This document shows positions 1-7,367 of a stretch of DNA of 35,177 bases, one piece after another. This stretch comes from Oscillospiraceae bacterium (GTDB taxonomy: Bacteria; Bacillota; Clostridia; Oscillospirales; CAG-272): assembly GCA_015063745.1 (NCBI GenBank), contig SVTO01000028.1:1-35177 (forward strand). Direction: 5' to 3'. Each line of letters starts with the position of its first letter. Position 1 is the stretch's first letter. The position numbers and the translations under genes are program-made. The notes under the pieces were generated by a model. The model saw only the letters and a program-made list of their open reading frames with translations. It did no database searches and had not been told where the DNA came from.

Positions 1-65
1 GGGCAATAGACTTGTCTTTCCTATTGTACCACCTTAGGAGTTTTTTTGGTATAACCTTTTGTTGC

Positions 66-123
66 CCACCCGCATAGCGGGTGGTTGTCTGTTTCGCACT
101 TCGTGCTCAACTGCCTAAAGGCA
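66..123. repeat. Three consecutive short hairpins
   Basis: Three perfect inverted repeats follow each other: an 8-bp stem with loop ATA (66-84, arm CCACCCGC), a 4-bp stem GCAC/GTGC with loop TTC (96-106), and a 4-bp stem TGCC/GGCA with loop TAAA (112-123). They lie just beyond the terminator of the tRNA-Gln gene. None is followed by a clear T-run. No coding frame is supported in 1-130. It could be a small dispersed palindromic repeat or the 3' end of an RNA lying to the left of the window. The stems are seen directly; the role is unknown. Confidence 0.45.
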
Positions 124-130
124 TTAAGGT

Positions 131-165
131 AAAAATCTCCCCGAACTTCGTCCGAGGAGATTTTT
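131..165 (-). terminator. Rho-independent terminator of tRNA-Gln
   Basis: A 10-bp perfect stem, AAAAATCTCC paired with GGAGATTTTT, begins directly at the tRNA CCA end. Read on the minus strand it ends in TTTTT, so it acts as the intrinsic terminator and as the 3' trailer boundary of the tRNA transcript. Confidence 0.8.
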
Positions 166-239
166 GGCTGGGGTAGCAGGATTCGAACCTACGAATGCAG
201 CAGTCAAAGTGCTGTGTCTTACCGCTTGACGATACCCCA
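165..239 (-). tRNA. tRNA-Gln (anticodon UUG)
   Basis: Glutamine tRNA of 75 nt on the minus strand. The acceptor stem TGGGGTA pairs with TACCCCA and is followed by G and an encoded CCA (165-167). The anticodon stem CAGCA/TGCTG holds the loop CTTTGAC, giving anticodon TTG (complement of 205-207), which reads CAA and, by wobble, CAG. The T-loop TTCGAAT is canonical. It stands alone with its own promoter and terminator rather than in a tRNA cluster. Confidence 0.95.
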
Positions 240-250
240 ATGGTTCTATT

Positions 251-279
251 AGTATATCATAATTCCTACGGTTTGTCAA
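251..279 (-). promoter_or_regulatory. Sigma-A promoter of tRNA-Gln
   Basis: On the minus strand TTGACA (274-279) is separated by 17 bp from TATACT (251-256). The -10 is preceded by TGA, an extended -10. Transcription would begin about 5 nt before the tRNA 5' end at 239. Confidence 0.85.
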
Positions 280-297
280 TAGATTTTCACTCCCGCA

Positions 298-343
298 AAT
301 CAAAAAGAGCAGCTTCGGGATGGAAACTACTCTTCTTTTGATT
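298..343 (-). terminator. Terminator-like hairpin after the esterase gene
   Basis: AATCAAAAAGAGCAG (298-312) pairs imperfectly with a CT-rich arm at 327-343. It sits 5 nt after the esterase stop codon on the minus strand. The A/T-rich arms provide a T-stretch in the minus-strand RNA. The stem has mismatches, so confidence is moderate. Confidence 0.55.
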
Positions 344-347
344 CTGT

Positions 348-1544
348 TTATGCCCGGATCTTCAGCTCGGTCGCTTCGGTGGTGATCTTCAGACCGGGGA
401 TCGTTACCAGTCCGTCTGCATCTGCCTTTACGGTGCCGGATGCTTCGCCGTAGGTCCAGTTCACTTCTGTACCGGGAGTGAAGCGGCAGGTCTGCAGGCG
501 GCGGAGGGTTACGTCGGCGTGGGATTCTGTCGGGAAGGTTACGCGGGATGTCCATTCGTCCGCGGTCAGCAGGCGCAGGGCTACAGCGGCGGAATTTTCC
601 GTTTCCTCTACCTTGCCCCAGCGGAAGTAGGCGTTGACCTGGCCGGGTGTCTTATGGACGATGGTGCCGTCCTCTGCCCAGGGCAGTTCGTCGTCGGTAT
701 CTGCGTTGGTGAATACAGGGTATGCTTCGTTCAGCTTAACGGACAGCACATCGAGGGAATGTACCAGATCGTTTACCTTATTGATTCGGTCGTCACAGTT
801 ATCGTGGCCGAATTCGCCCCAGTAGCCGTGGATGGCGTACTTTTTTTCCTTCATGCCTTTATACAGCACCTGATGCTCGCTGGACCAGATGTCGTTCTGG
901 GCGGAATAATCCACAACGATCGGCGGATCGGGAATCTTGAATCCTTCCGGTGCTTCGGTATCCAGAGCGCATCTGTCGGCTGCATGACGGACACCGGCGG
1001 GGACGTTTACCTTGATGGCTGCAAAGAGATCTCCTCTGCACAGGGCGATACCCAATGCGCCGCTGCCGCCCATGGAGTTACCCACGGCGTAAACGCGGTT
1101 TTTGTCGATGGGATAGTTTTCCATCACCCATTCGATGGTGGCAATGATACGCTTTTCCACAGGCTGGGGTTCGGTACCCGCACGCTTTTCATCTGCGATA
1201 ACGAGAGGGGTATTCTTGGCTGTATTACCGCCCCACCACCAGTCACATTCGTGCTGACGGCAGTCTACGTACAGGGCGTACATATCCTTGGGGGCGTGGT
1301 AAATATCGTGGTTGCCGTATTCCCATGTGCAGGCGATGGCAGAATATACGTCGTGGCCGGCAGAATGGAATACTACGTACAGGGGATAGGTATCCGCTTT
1401 ACATTCTTCGGAGGGATGGAGGACACCGAAAGTATCGGTCTGCGCTTCCGCATAACCCCATTCCGGGATGGAGGGTGCGTGGAACAGCTCCAGTTTTCTT
1501 TCTGTCAGAATCCCGTTCGGTTTGGGAGAAAAAGTATTGCTCAT
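348..1544 (-). CDS. Alpha/beta-hydrolase esterase (CE1/PHB-depolymerase-like)
   Basis: A 398-residue predicted serine esterase. The core at about residues 50-270 has an alpha/beta-hydrolase layout: strand and oxyanion region VVFHSAG (57-63), nucleophile elbow GNSMGG with Ser157, a likely acid Asp218 and His247 in GEFGHD. This resembles carbohydrate-esterase family 1 and feruloyl/acetyl-xylan esterase-type proteins. Residues 275-398 form a beta-rich C-terminal extension of unknown role. No signal peptide is seen, so it probably acts in the cytoplasm. It lies 44 nt after a Gfo/Idh/MocA gene and is presumably co-transcribed, which suggests a joint role in handling a sugar derivative. The true substrate cannot be read from sequence. 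The start has an AGAGG about 11 nt upstream. Confidence 0.75.
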   Translation of the reverse strand: MSNTFSPKPNGILTERKLELFHAPSIPEWGYAEAQTDTFGVLHPSEECKADTYPLYVVFHSAGHDVYSAIACTWEYGNHDIYHAPKDMYALYVDCRQHECDWWWGGNTAKNTPLVIADEKRAGTEPQPVEKRIIATIEWVMENYPIDKNRVYAVGNSMGGSGALGIALCRGDLFAAIKVNVPAGVRHAADRCALDTEAPEGFKIPDPPIVVDYSAQNDIWSSEHQVLYKGMKEKKYAIHGYWGEFGHDNCDDRINKVNDLVHSLDVLSVKLNEAYPVFTNADTDDELPWAEDGTIVHKTPGQVNAYFRWGKVEETENSAAVALRLLTADEWTSRVTFPTESHADVTLRRLQTCRFTPGTEVNWTYGEASGTVKADADGLVTIPGLKITTEATELKIRA

Positions 1545-1588
1545 TGCTGTTATACCTCTGTGTTTCGTATGTTTATATGGGCCGGGAC

Positions 1589-2665
1589 TTAGTCCAGATA
1601 TACGGTTTTGCCGGTCTTGGCGGATTCGTATACGGCGTTGACGATACGTACGCTCTTGATGGCTTCCATGGGCAGGATGGCGGGGTCACGGTCTTCCAGT
1701 ACGGCGCAGATCATGTCTTCCACCATATATCTGTGGCCTACCAGATGCTCAGGTTCCACTTCCAGAACACCGCCGTTACCCTTGCCGTAGCGTTCGATCA
1801 TGTAGTTTTCTTCTTCTTCCACATCAAAGGCGTCGATACCCATTTTTTCGGCGAAATCTTCATCGAATTCCTTCATCTTCCAGGTTTTCAGCACGTCCTG
1901 ATCCGCTTCGATGGAACCGCCGGTACCGTAGATCTGGATGTCGGTGGACAGGCCGGGATATGCGCAGGTAGTGCTGACAAAGGTGGCAGATGCGCCGCTC
2001 TTGAACTTGATCAGAGAGGCGGACATATCTTCAGTGTCGATTTCATGATCGAAAATGCCGATATTGGAGGTGACGGATTCCACGTCTCCCATGAACCACT
2101 GCATCAGGTCCACGGTATGTACAGCCTGGTTCATCAGAGAACCGCCGCCGTCCACTTCCCATGTGCCGTGCCAGCCTTCGTAATAGGCCTGGGTCCGGTA
2201 CCATTTTACGGCGAAGGTGCCGAGGAATACTTTACCGATTCTGCCGCTGTCGATGGCCTCCTTGATGGGCAGCATATCCAGATTGAAACGGTTCTGGTGG
2301 ATTACGCCTGCCTTCTTGCCGGTACGTTTACGGGCTTCTTCGATCTTCAGGGCTGCTTCCACGGTAATGTCGATGGGTTTTTCCACAAGGACATGCTTAC
2401 CGGCTTCCATGGCACGTACGGCAAATTCGGCGTGCATGGAGGAGGGGAGGCAGATACTGATGCATTCTACGGCATCGTCCTTCAGCAGATCTTCGAAGTC
2501 TGTATACATCTTCAGCCCGGGTTGTTTGGCGGCTACTTTTTCCATTTTTTCGGGAATCAGGTCACATACGGCAACCAGTTCCGCTTTTTCGGAGGCGATG
2601 GCGGCGTCGCAATGCCCCATACCTACACCCAGTCCCACTACGGCATAACCAAGTTTACGTTCCAT
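1589..2665 (-). CDS. Gfo/Idh/MocA family oxidoreductase
   Basis: A 358-residue NAD(P)-dependent dehydrogenase. The N-terminal Rossmann fold (about 1-125) carries GLGVGMGH (11-18) after the first strand and the family motif EKP at 95-97, whose lysine contributes to catalysis. The C-terminal alpha/beta domain contains GGGSLMNQAVHTVD (173-186), the usual GGGxLxxxxxHxxD substrate and active-site motif with His183. Family members oxidise, reduce or epimerise sugars, inositols and related polyols. The specific substrate is not evident. It is the first gene of an operon with the downstream esterase and has AAGGAG upstream of its ATG. Sugar-modification catabolism is an inference from this pairing. 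Confidence 0.85.
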   Translation of the reverse strand: MERKLGYAVVGLGVGMGHCDAAIASEKAELVAVCDLIPEKMEKVAAKQPGLKMYTDFEDLLKDDAVECISICLPSSMHAEFAVRAMEAGKHVLVEKPIDITVEAALKIEEARKRTGKKAGVIHQNRFNLDMLPIKEAIDSGRIGKVFLGTFAVKWYRTQAYYEGWHGTWEVDGGGSLMNQAVHTVDLMQWFMGDVESVTSNIGIFDHEIDTEDMSASLIKFKSGASATFVSTTCAYPGLSTDIQIYGTGGSIEADQDVLKTWKMKEFDEDFAEKMGIDAFDVEEEENYMIERYGKGNGGVLEVEPEHLVGHRYMVEDMICAVLEDRDPAILPMEAIKSVRIVNAVYESAKTGKTVYLD

Positions 2666-2742
2666 ATTTACTTTATTCTCCTTCTCGTGTATGGAATTTT
2701 TATTGGAAATATGTAATATCTTACTATTTTTCTTTTTTTTTA

Positions 2743-2770
2743 ATTATAACATATTTTCGAAAAAAAGCAA
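2743..2770 (-). promoter_or_regulatory. Promoter of the oxidoreductase-esterase operon
   Basis: On the minus strand TTGCTT (2765-2770), a 16-bp spacer and TATAAT (2743-2748). The -10 is preceded by TGT (extended -10). It leaves an A/T-rich leader of about 70 nt before the ATG at 2665. Confidence 0.7.
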
Positions 2771-2828
2771 TACTTCCTTGATAGATGTACATGGAAAAAT
2801 ATTGGGCTGCACGATGGACGCCGAATAA

Positions 2829-2862
2829 AAATAACCGTGACGTTTTTGTGCCACGGTTATTC
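2829..2862 (-). terminator. Terminator of the AraC-GNAT gene
   Basis: AATAACCGTG (2830-2839) pairs perfectly with CACGGTTATT (2852-2861). On the minus strand the stem is followed by TTTTATT. It starts 8 nt after the stop codon. Confidence 0.8.
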
Positions 2863-2869
2863 TTTTAGA

Positions 2870-4096
2870 TTAAAATCCGATATCGAATACGGTATTTACC
2901 TGTTCGAATCCGAGATCATATGCGGTGAAATTCCCATGTGTCTTTGCATACTCGCCGAACTGAGAATCCTCAAACAGGATATATCCTTTGTCCATTGCAG
3001 CGTTGGCTGCTGTCATATACAGATACCGGATCGCTTCATCAGGTACACCGGGAAGATTAGGTGTGGATATGCAGTTGTTCAATTGAAATCCATGGGTACT
3101 CTGCAATCCATCACGTGAATATGCAATAAGCGTTCCGTCATCGAATATACCAAACGGTTGGTCAAGGAATCTGTGTTCCAAAGGGACTTTCAGCATATTT
3201 AACAATCCGAATCCGCCGGATTTCCGATGTATTGGATCCGGATGACGAGATATAAATTGCTGCACAGCATCCGTATCTTTTTCTTCCAGTAGGCGGACGG
3301 TGTACTTTTCGGATTTCTTTGGCAATATAAAAGGCTCTCCGAAATACATGGTTTCAGGGATTTCACGGATACTTTTGTATGTAATTCCTTCAAATACTGT
3401 TTCTACCGCTTCTCTTGCAACATTGGTATGGAATATGCAGCGCAGATTGCCCGGTGAGAAATGCATCAGTTTTTCCACATATTCCCTAAGATCGGTGGTA
3501 TCCTTCATGACAAGATAAAGATACGGTTCCTCACAAAAATTATCCACTGCCACAAAGCACCCGGTTTCGCGGAAATCACTGTCAGCCAGAATCTTGGAGC
3601 CGTTGATTTCGATGGAAACAGCCGTATACCCAAACCGGCTGGTATCCTTATCCAACAGCCAGTCGATCACTTCATCAGCGTTCACTTCATAAAACTGTGG
3701 GAGTACGCGTCGAAATTCTCCCACAGCAGTTGCGTTCAGTTCATAATCTGCCCAGATGAAAGGTTTGTCTTTCATGGTTTCACGGAATTCACTGGGAGTT
3801 CTGCCGTACTGTTCCTTGAATGCACGGGTAAATCCTTCGTGGCTTTCCCAACCACACTCAAGCGCTATGGAAAGAATGTCCATAGCCAAATTCTTTCTGA
3901 GCATTCCGGCCGCTTTGTTGAGTCTTCTGAAACGAATATATTCCATAACATTGAAACCGGTATGATTACGAAACATACGGTTGAAATAGTCGATGGAAAA
4001 TCCGGCGTTTTTGGCAACTTCTTCCATAGTAGTTTTATTATTGCCGTATTTTTCGATGTATTTTACGGCTTTTTTTACGATTTCTTTATTATCCAT
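2870..4096 (-). CDS. AraC-family regulator fused to GNAT-like domain
   Basis: A 408-residue protein. Residues 1-108 are an AraC/XylS double helix-turn-helix placed at the N terminus, with TTMEEVAKNAGFS as the first recognition region and the diagnostic end GRTPSEFR. The middle (about 110-260) has the look of the GyrI-like or effector part found after AraC domains in Clostridia. From about 265 (YTVRLLEEKDTDAVQQF) the sequence resembles the start of a GCN5-type acetyltransferase and ends with LGFEQVNTVFDIGF, a typical GNAT final strand pair. It may sense an acyl-CoA or small ligand rather than acetylate. It is monocistronic with its own promoter and terminator. Start chosen by AGGAG about 9 nt upstream of the ATG. 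The GNAT assignment is weaker than the AraC one. Confidence 0.75.
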   Translation of the reverse strand: MDNKEIVKKAVKYIEKYGNNKTTMEEVAKNAGFSIDYFNRMFRNHTGFNVMEYIRFRRLNKAAGMLRKNLAMDILSIALECGWESHEGFTRAFKEQYGRTPSEFRETMKDKPFIWADYELNATAVGEFRRVLPQFYEVNADEVIDWLLDKDTSRFGYTAVSIEINGSKILADSDFRETGCFVAVDNFCEEPYLYLVMKDTTDLREYVEKLMHFSPGNLRCIFHTNVAREAVETVFEGITYKSIREIPETMYFGEPFILPKKSEKYTVRLLEEKDTDAVQQFISRHPDPIHRKSGGFGLLNMLKVPLEHRFLDQPFGIFDDGTLIAYSRDGLQSTHGFQLNNCISTPNLPGVPDEAIRYLYMTAANAAMDKGYILFEDSQFGEYAKTHGNFTAYDLGFEQVNTVFDIGF

Positions 4097-4118
4097 TGAT
4101 TCTTCTCCTGTTACAGAT

Positions 4119-4140
4119 TAAGCATCAGGCCCTTTGCTTA
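4119..4140. repeat. Inverted repeat in the araC-like leader
   Basis: TAAGCA (4119-4124) and TGCTTA (4135-4140) form a 6-bp inverted repeat with a 10-nt spacer between the predicted promoter and the start codon of the AraC-GNAT gene. It could be an autoregulatory operator. It is too short to be certain. Confidence 0.3.
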
Positions 4141-4147
4141 TAGCAAT

Positions 4148-4176
4148 ATTATAACACCTTCTGTAAAATCTGTCTT
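4148..4176 (-). promoter_or_regulatory. Promoter of the AraC-GNAT gene
   Basis: On the minus strand AAGACA (4171-4176), 17 bp, TATAAT (4148-4153), with TGT before the -10. The weak -35 would be compensated by the extended -10. Confidence 0.6.
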
Positions 4177-4194
4177 GACGTAAAACGCTGTATT

Positions 4195-4227
4195 CAAAAA
4201 ATGCACACCTGTCTTCACAGATGTGCA
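4195..4227 (-). terminator. Terminator overlapping the radA stop codon
   Basis: TGCACA-C-CTGT (4202-4212) pairs with ACAG-A-TGTGCA (4217-4227), followed on the minus strand by TTTTTT (4196-4201). The radA stop (4215-4217) lies in the loop, so the last codons of radA form one arm of the stem. Confidence 0.8.
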
Positions 4228-5627
4228 CTTTCGTCTTTTTCATTCTCCTGTATGGACGCCAGAAGCCGCAGGGCGTCGTACATACTGCTCAGCCGTACCA
4301 CTTCCACGTCCGCGGGGATGTCCTTGATGGTGGAGCGTTTTGGGATGGCGATGGTGGTAAAGCCCAGGCGGCGGGATTCGCTGAAGCGCTGTTCGATACC
4401 GGATACCGCACGGAATTCGCCGGCGAGGCCCAGTTCTCCCATGGCGATTACATTTTCCGGCACGGGAATATCCCGCATGGAGGAAACCAGTGCCAGCACG
4501 ATTGCCGCATCCGCTGCCGGTTCGTCGATCCGCAAGCCGCCTACCACGTTCAGGTACACGTCGCAGGAGGAAAATTTCAGTCCCAGACGCTTTTCCAGCA
4601 CGGCCAGCAGGAGGTTCATGCGGTTATAATCGATACCGTCGGCGGTTCGGCGGGGGGAGGCGAGGTTGGAGGGCGTTACCAATGCCTGAATTTCGGCGAT
4701 CAGGGGGCGGGTACCTTCCATGATACATACGGCACAGCTGCCGCTAACACCGACGGGACGGCCTTCCAGCAGCATGGCGGAGGGGTTCTCCACCTCTTCC
4801 AGTCCTTCGTCCGTCATTTCAAACACGCCGATTTCATTGGTACTGCCGTAACGGTTTTTGATTGCGCGGATGATGCGGTGGGACTGGCGTCTTTCGCCTT
4901 CGAAGGAGAGGACGGCGTCCACCATATGCTCCAGCACCTTAGGACCTGCGATACCGCCTTCTTTATTGACATGGCCGACCATGATCACGGCGGCTCCGTC
5001 GGATTTGGCTTTGCCGATCAGGACGGATGCACATTCTCTTACCTGGGTCACGCTGCCCTGCATGGTGGAGGACAGGTCGGAATACATGGTCTGGATGGAG
5101 TCCACGATCATAATGTCCGGTTTGATTTTATCGTATTCTTCCGTAATGGAGGCAAGGTTTACGTCGGTCAGAATGTACAGTTTTTCCCCATCCGCGCCCA
5201 GTCGGGAGGAACGGAGCTTCAGCTGGCCCTTGGATTCTTCTCCCGATACGTAGAGAATGGTAACGCTGTCGCCGATTTTGCCGCAGAGCTGCATCAGCAG
5301 TGTGGATTTGCCGATACCCGGCTCACCGGCCAGAAGTACCGCTGACCCTGCCACAAGGCCGCCGCCCAGCACTCGGTTCAGTTCACCGATCCCCGTATCG
5401 ATACGCATATATTCCGGCGCTTCAAAGTCTCTGAAACGTACTGCGGTTTCTTTTTCTCCCGTGGGGGACACGATGTGGTGTCTGGCGTTTTCCTTCTGAG
5501 GAACGGGCGGCTGGTAGGTTTCTTCCGTAAAGCTGTTCCATGCGTTGCAGGAGGGACATCTGCCCATCCATTTGGCGCTCTGGTAATCACATTCGCTGCA
5601 TACGTACACTTTTTTGGGCTGTTTCAT
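4215..5627 (-). CDS. radA: DNA repair/recombination protein RadA
   Basis: A 470-residue RadA (Sms), an ATPase that promotes branch migration at recombination intermediates. The domains are in order: an N-terminal C4 zinc finger (C10, C13, C24, C27), a RecA-like core with Walker A GEPGIGKST (101-109) and Walker B IMIVDS (172-177), the RadA-specific KNRYG motif (257-261), and a C-terminal Lon-protease-like domain to about 460. The length is normal. I chose the second ATG (5627) because AAGGA lies 8 nt before it; the upstream ATG at 5636 would abut that site and only adds MTE. It follows the amidase gene by 24 nt, so they are probably co-transcribed. The terminator overlaps its stop codon. Confidence 0.95.
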   Translation of the reverse strand: MKQPKKVYVCSECDYQSAKWMGRCPSCNAWNSFTEETYQPPVPQKENARHHIVSPTGEKETAVRFRDFEAPEYMRIDTGIGELNRVLGGGLVAGSAVLLAGEPGIGKSTLLMQLCGKIGDSVTILYVSGEESKGQLKLRSSRLGADGEKLYILTDVNLASITEEYDKIKPDIMIVDSIQTMYSDLSSTMQGSVTQVRECASVLIGKAKSDGAAVIMVGHVNKEGGIAGPKVLEHMVDAVLSFEGERRQSHRIIRAIKNRYGSTNEIGVFEMTDEGLEEVENPSAMLLEGRPVGVSGSCAVCIMEGTRPLIAEIQALVTPSNLASPRRTADGIDYNRMNLLLAVLEKRLGLKFSSCDVYLNVVGGLRIDEPAADAAIVLALVSSMRDIPVPENVIAMGELGLAGEFRAVSGIEQRFSESRRLGFTTIAIPKRSTIKDIPADVEVVRLSSMYDALRLLASIQENEKDESAHL

Positions 5628-5651
5628 TTCGGTCATCCTTATTGTTTGGGA

Positions 5652-6419
5652 TTATGTGGATTTTGTGCTGTTCTCCGCTTCGTACCATTCCGCGGCTGAG
5701 GCGAAAATCACACCTGCCAGACGGCATCGGTATTCCGCTGTGGTGAGCATGGCTGTTTCCTCCGGATTGGAGAGAAAGCCGCATTCCACAAGGACGGCGG
5801 GGGTACGGATTCGGTGAAGAAGGTATATGGAAGAGGTAGCTTCCTTGATTTCTCTGGTATTCTCCGGCTGGAGATAGGTACGGGCATAGCTTTGGATAAA
5901 GGAAGCGATTTTTTTGCTGTCGGTATGGTTGGGGGAATAGTACACCTGCAGTCCGCTGTACTTGGATTCGGGGAATTTGTTCAGGTGGATACTGATGAAA
6001 ATATCTCCGTTCATATCCCCTGCCAGCCGCAGACGGTTGCGCAGATCGTAGGTTTTGCGGCAGCCGGTATAGTCGTCCAGGTCGTTATACAGATCGTACA
6101 GCATGGTATCCGCAGTACGGGTCATGACGGTCCTGCAGCCGAAAAGGGCGGCGATATCGGACAGATTCTGTGCGATCTGCAGATTCAGGTCCTTTTCCAG
6201 TATGCCGTCTTCCGAGGATGCGCCGCCGTCTTCCCCGCCATGACCGGCATCTATGACAAGAAGAACCGGTTCATCGGGTGACTCCACGCTGCTTGCCGTT
6301 AATACAGCCGGCGGTCTGTTTGCAAAGGTCTGATACCCCAGAAACACGGCTGCTGTCATAATCAGCATACCGCTCAGAATATAGGAAATCCATCTTCCGA
6401 TTCCCGTTTTGTAATGCAT
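5652..6419 (-). CDS. N-acetylmuramoyl-L-alanine amidase (CwlD-like)
   Basis: A 255-residue Amidase_3 enzyme that cleaves the amide bond between muramic acid and the stem peptide. An N-terminal membrane anchor spans about residues 11-32 with positives before it. The catalytic domain begins at VIDAGHGGEDGG. Visible zinc ligands are His60, Glu75 and His145 (in ISIHLN), and the catalytic Glu212 lies in VECGFLSN. One membrane anchor plus a bare catalytic domain matches the size and layout of CwlD, which makes muramic-delta-lactam in spore cortex, but a housekeeping role is also possible. I took the ATG at 6419, which has GGAGG 9 nt upstream; the frame stays open 42 codons further with no supporting site. 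It is followed by radA. Confidence 0.88.
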   Translation of the reverse strand: MHYKTGIGRWISYILSGMLIMTAAVFLGYQTFANRPPAVLTASSVESPDEPVLLVIDAGHGGEDGGASSEDGILEKDLNLQIAQNLSDIAALFGCRTVMTRTADTMLYDLYNDLDDYTGCRKTYDLRNRLRLAGDMNGDIFISIHLNKFPESKYSGLQVYYSPNHTDSKKIASFIQSYARTYLQPENTREIKEATSSIYLLHRIRTPAVLVECGFLSNPEETAMLTTAEYRCRLAGVIFASAAEWYEAENSTKST

Positions 6420-6509
6420 ATCCGTTTCCTCCGTACATCCTGTTTTCAAAGCAGTATATGCGAGAGAGAAACAAATCATGTCCGCAGAGCAGACGGAGAA
6501 AGTATGCTT

Positions 6510-6539
6510 ATGATAACACAGCCGACTGCAAAATGCAAA
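6510..6539 (-). promoter_or_regulatory. Candidate promoter of the amidase-radA operon
   Basis: On the minus strand TTTGCA (6534-6539), 18 bp, TATCAT (6510-6515), preceded by TGT. It lies about 90 nt upstream of the amidase ATG. Confidence 0.5.
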
Positions 6540-6568
6540 TTTCACAATCGGCTCGGTGTATTCGTTTT

Positions 6569-7144
6569 TTATTTCTTATCGGATTCCTTTTTCGGCTTTT
6601 TCACCTCGAAGATACCGAGGATACGGAAATTCCGCAGGCCGAGGAAGTAGCCGAAGCCGCAGACAAACAGAGCGGGAAGGATATCGAGGAAATGGGCCAG
6701 CGGATTCACGGGCATATAGGTCTGGATCAGGCCTAAGTACATAGCGTTCCACATACGGCCGATGGCATTGGATACGGCGTAAATATTCCCTGCCCATTCA
6801 TAGCCGAAAGCTCCGTCCGTAGATCCGAAGAATCTGCCTACGGCAATCAGGATTGCCAGTACCAGATTGGGGATATTGGCGATGAGAGCCATGAGAAGGC
6901 CTTTGAAGGGTTTGTATGCCGCTCTGCCACCGTCTACTTTGATACGGTCCTGTCCTCCTTTTTCCCAGATGACGGAATACAGAAGGGCTACGTAGAAAAT
7001 GGAAGCAAATATACTGGCGAACAGCATGAGCTTATCGCTGTTTGCTGCCGCAAGGGTGATCATAAGTCCCATAACAGCCGCGCCGAACTGGTTCAGCATC
7101 AGCTTGACTATAATTTTTCCGTTTTCACTGAAGAATTCACGCAT
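6569..7144 (-). CDS. Hypothetical multi-pass membrane protein
   Basis: A 191-residue protein that I do not recognise. It has hydrophobic stretches at about residues 12-34, 38-60, 81-103 and 150-170, with a weaker one near 115-140. That suggests four or five membrane spans, with a charged, lysine-rich cytoplasmic tail (EVKKPKKESDKK). I placed the start at the ATG at 7144, with AAAGGA about 11 nt upstream. The open frame extends 41 codons further without a ribosome binding site and with a non-membrane-like composition. It is divergent from the tyrosine recombinase and upstream of the amidase, from which it is separated by 149 nt. No function is claimed. Confidence 0.7.
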   Translation of the reverse strand: MREFFSENGKIIVKLMLNQFGAAVMGLMITLAAANSDKLMLFASIFASIFYVALLYSVIWEKGGQDRIKVDGGRAAYKPFKGLLMALIANIPNLVLAILIAVGRFFGSTDGAFGYEWAGNIYAVSNAIGRMWNAMYLGLIQTYMPVNPLAHFLDILPALFVCGFGYFLGLRNFRILGIFEVKKPKKESDKK

Positions 7145-7245
7145 AAAATGGTTTTCGTCCTTTCTGACTCTCCGACCGGGTACCGTTGGTTCTGTTTTTG
7201 CCGCCTTATCGTTTATTCCGACAAGGATTCGCTGATTACAGATAT

Positions 7246-7274
7246 ATTGTATTGGTTTTTTACACAAATTACAA
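7246..7274 (-). promoter_or_regulatory. Promoter of the membrane-protein gene
   Basis: On the minus strand TTGTAA (7269-7274), 17 bp, TACAAT (7246-7251). It predicts a leader of about 95 nt before the ATG at 7144. Confidence 0.55.
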
Positions 7275-7306
7275 TATGTTTCAGTGAAAGTTTACAAATT
7301 ATCCAT

Positions 7307-7332
7307 GCAAAAAGATACTTTTGCGTTATAAT
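7307..7332 (+). promoter_or_regulatory. Promoter region of the recombinase gene with inverted repeat
   Basis: A consensus -10 TATAAT lies at 7327-7332, about 36 nt before the start codon. No good -35 is seen at 17 bp. Immediately upstream is the inverted repeat GCAAAAAG...CTTTTGC (7307-7324), which would overlap the -35/-10 spacer. It could bind a repressor. The -10 is clear; the operator is an inference. Confidence 0.5.
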
Positions 7333-7367
7333 ATAGGAAAGAACACCTTTACAGGAGGTTGATTCCC

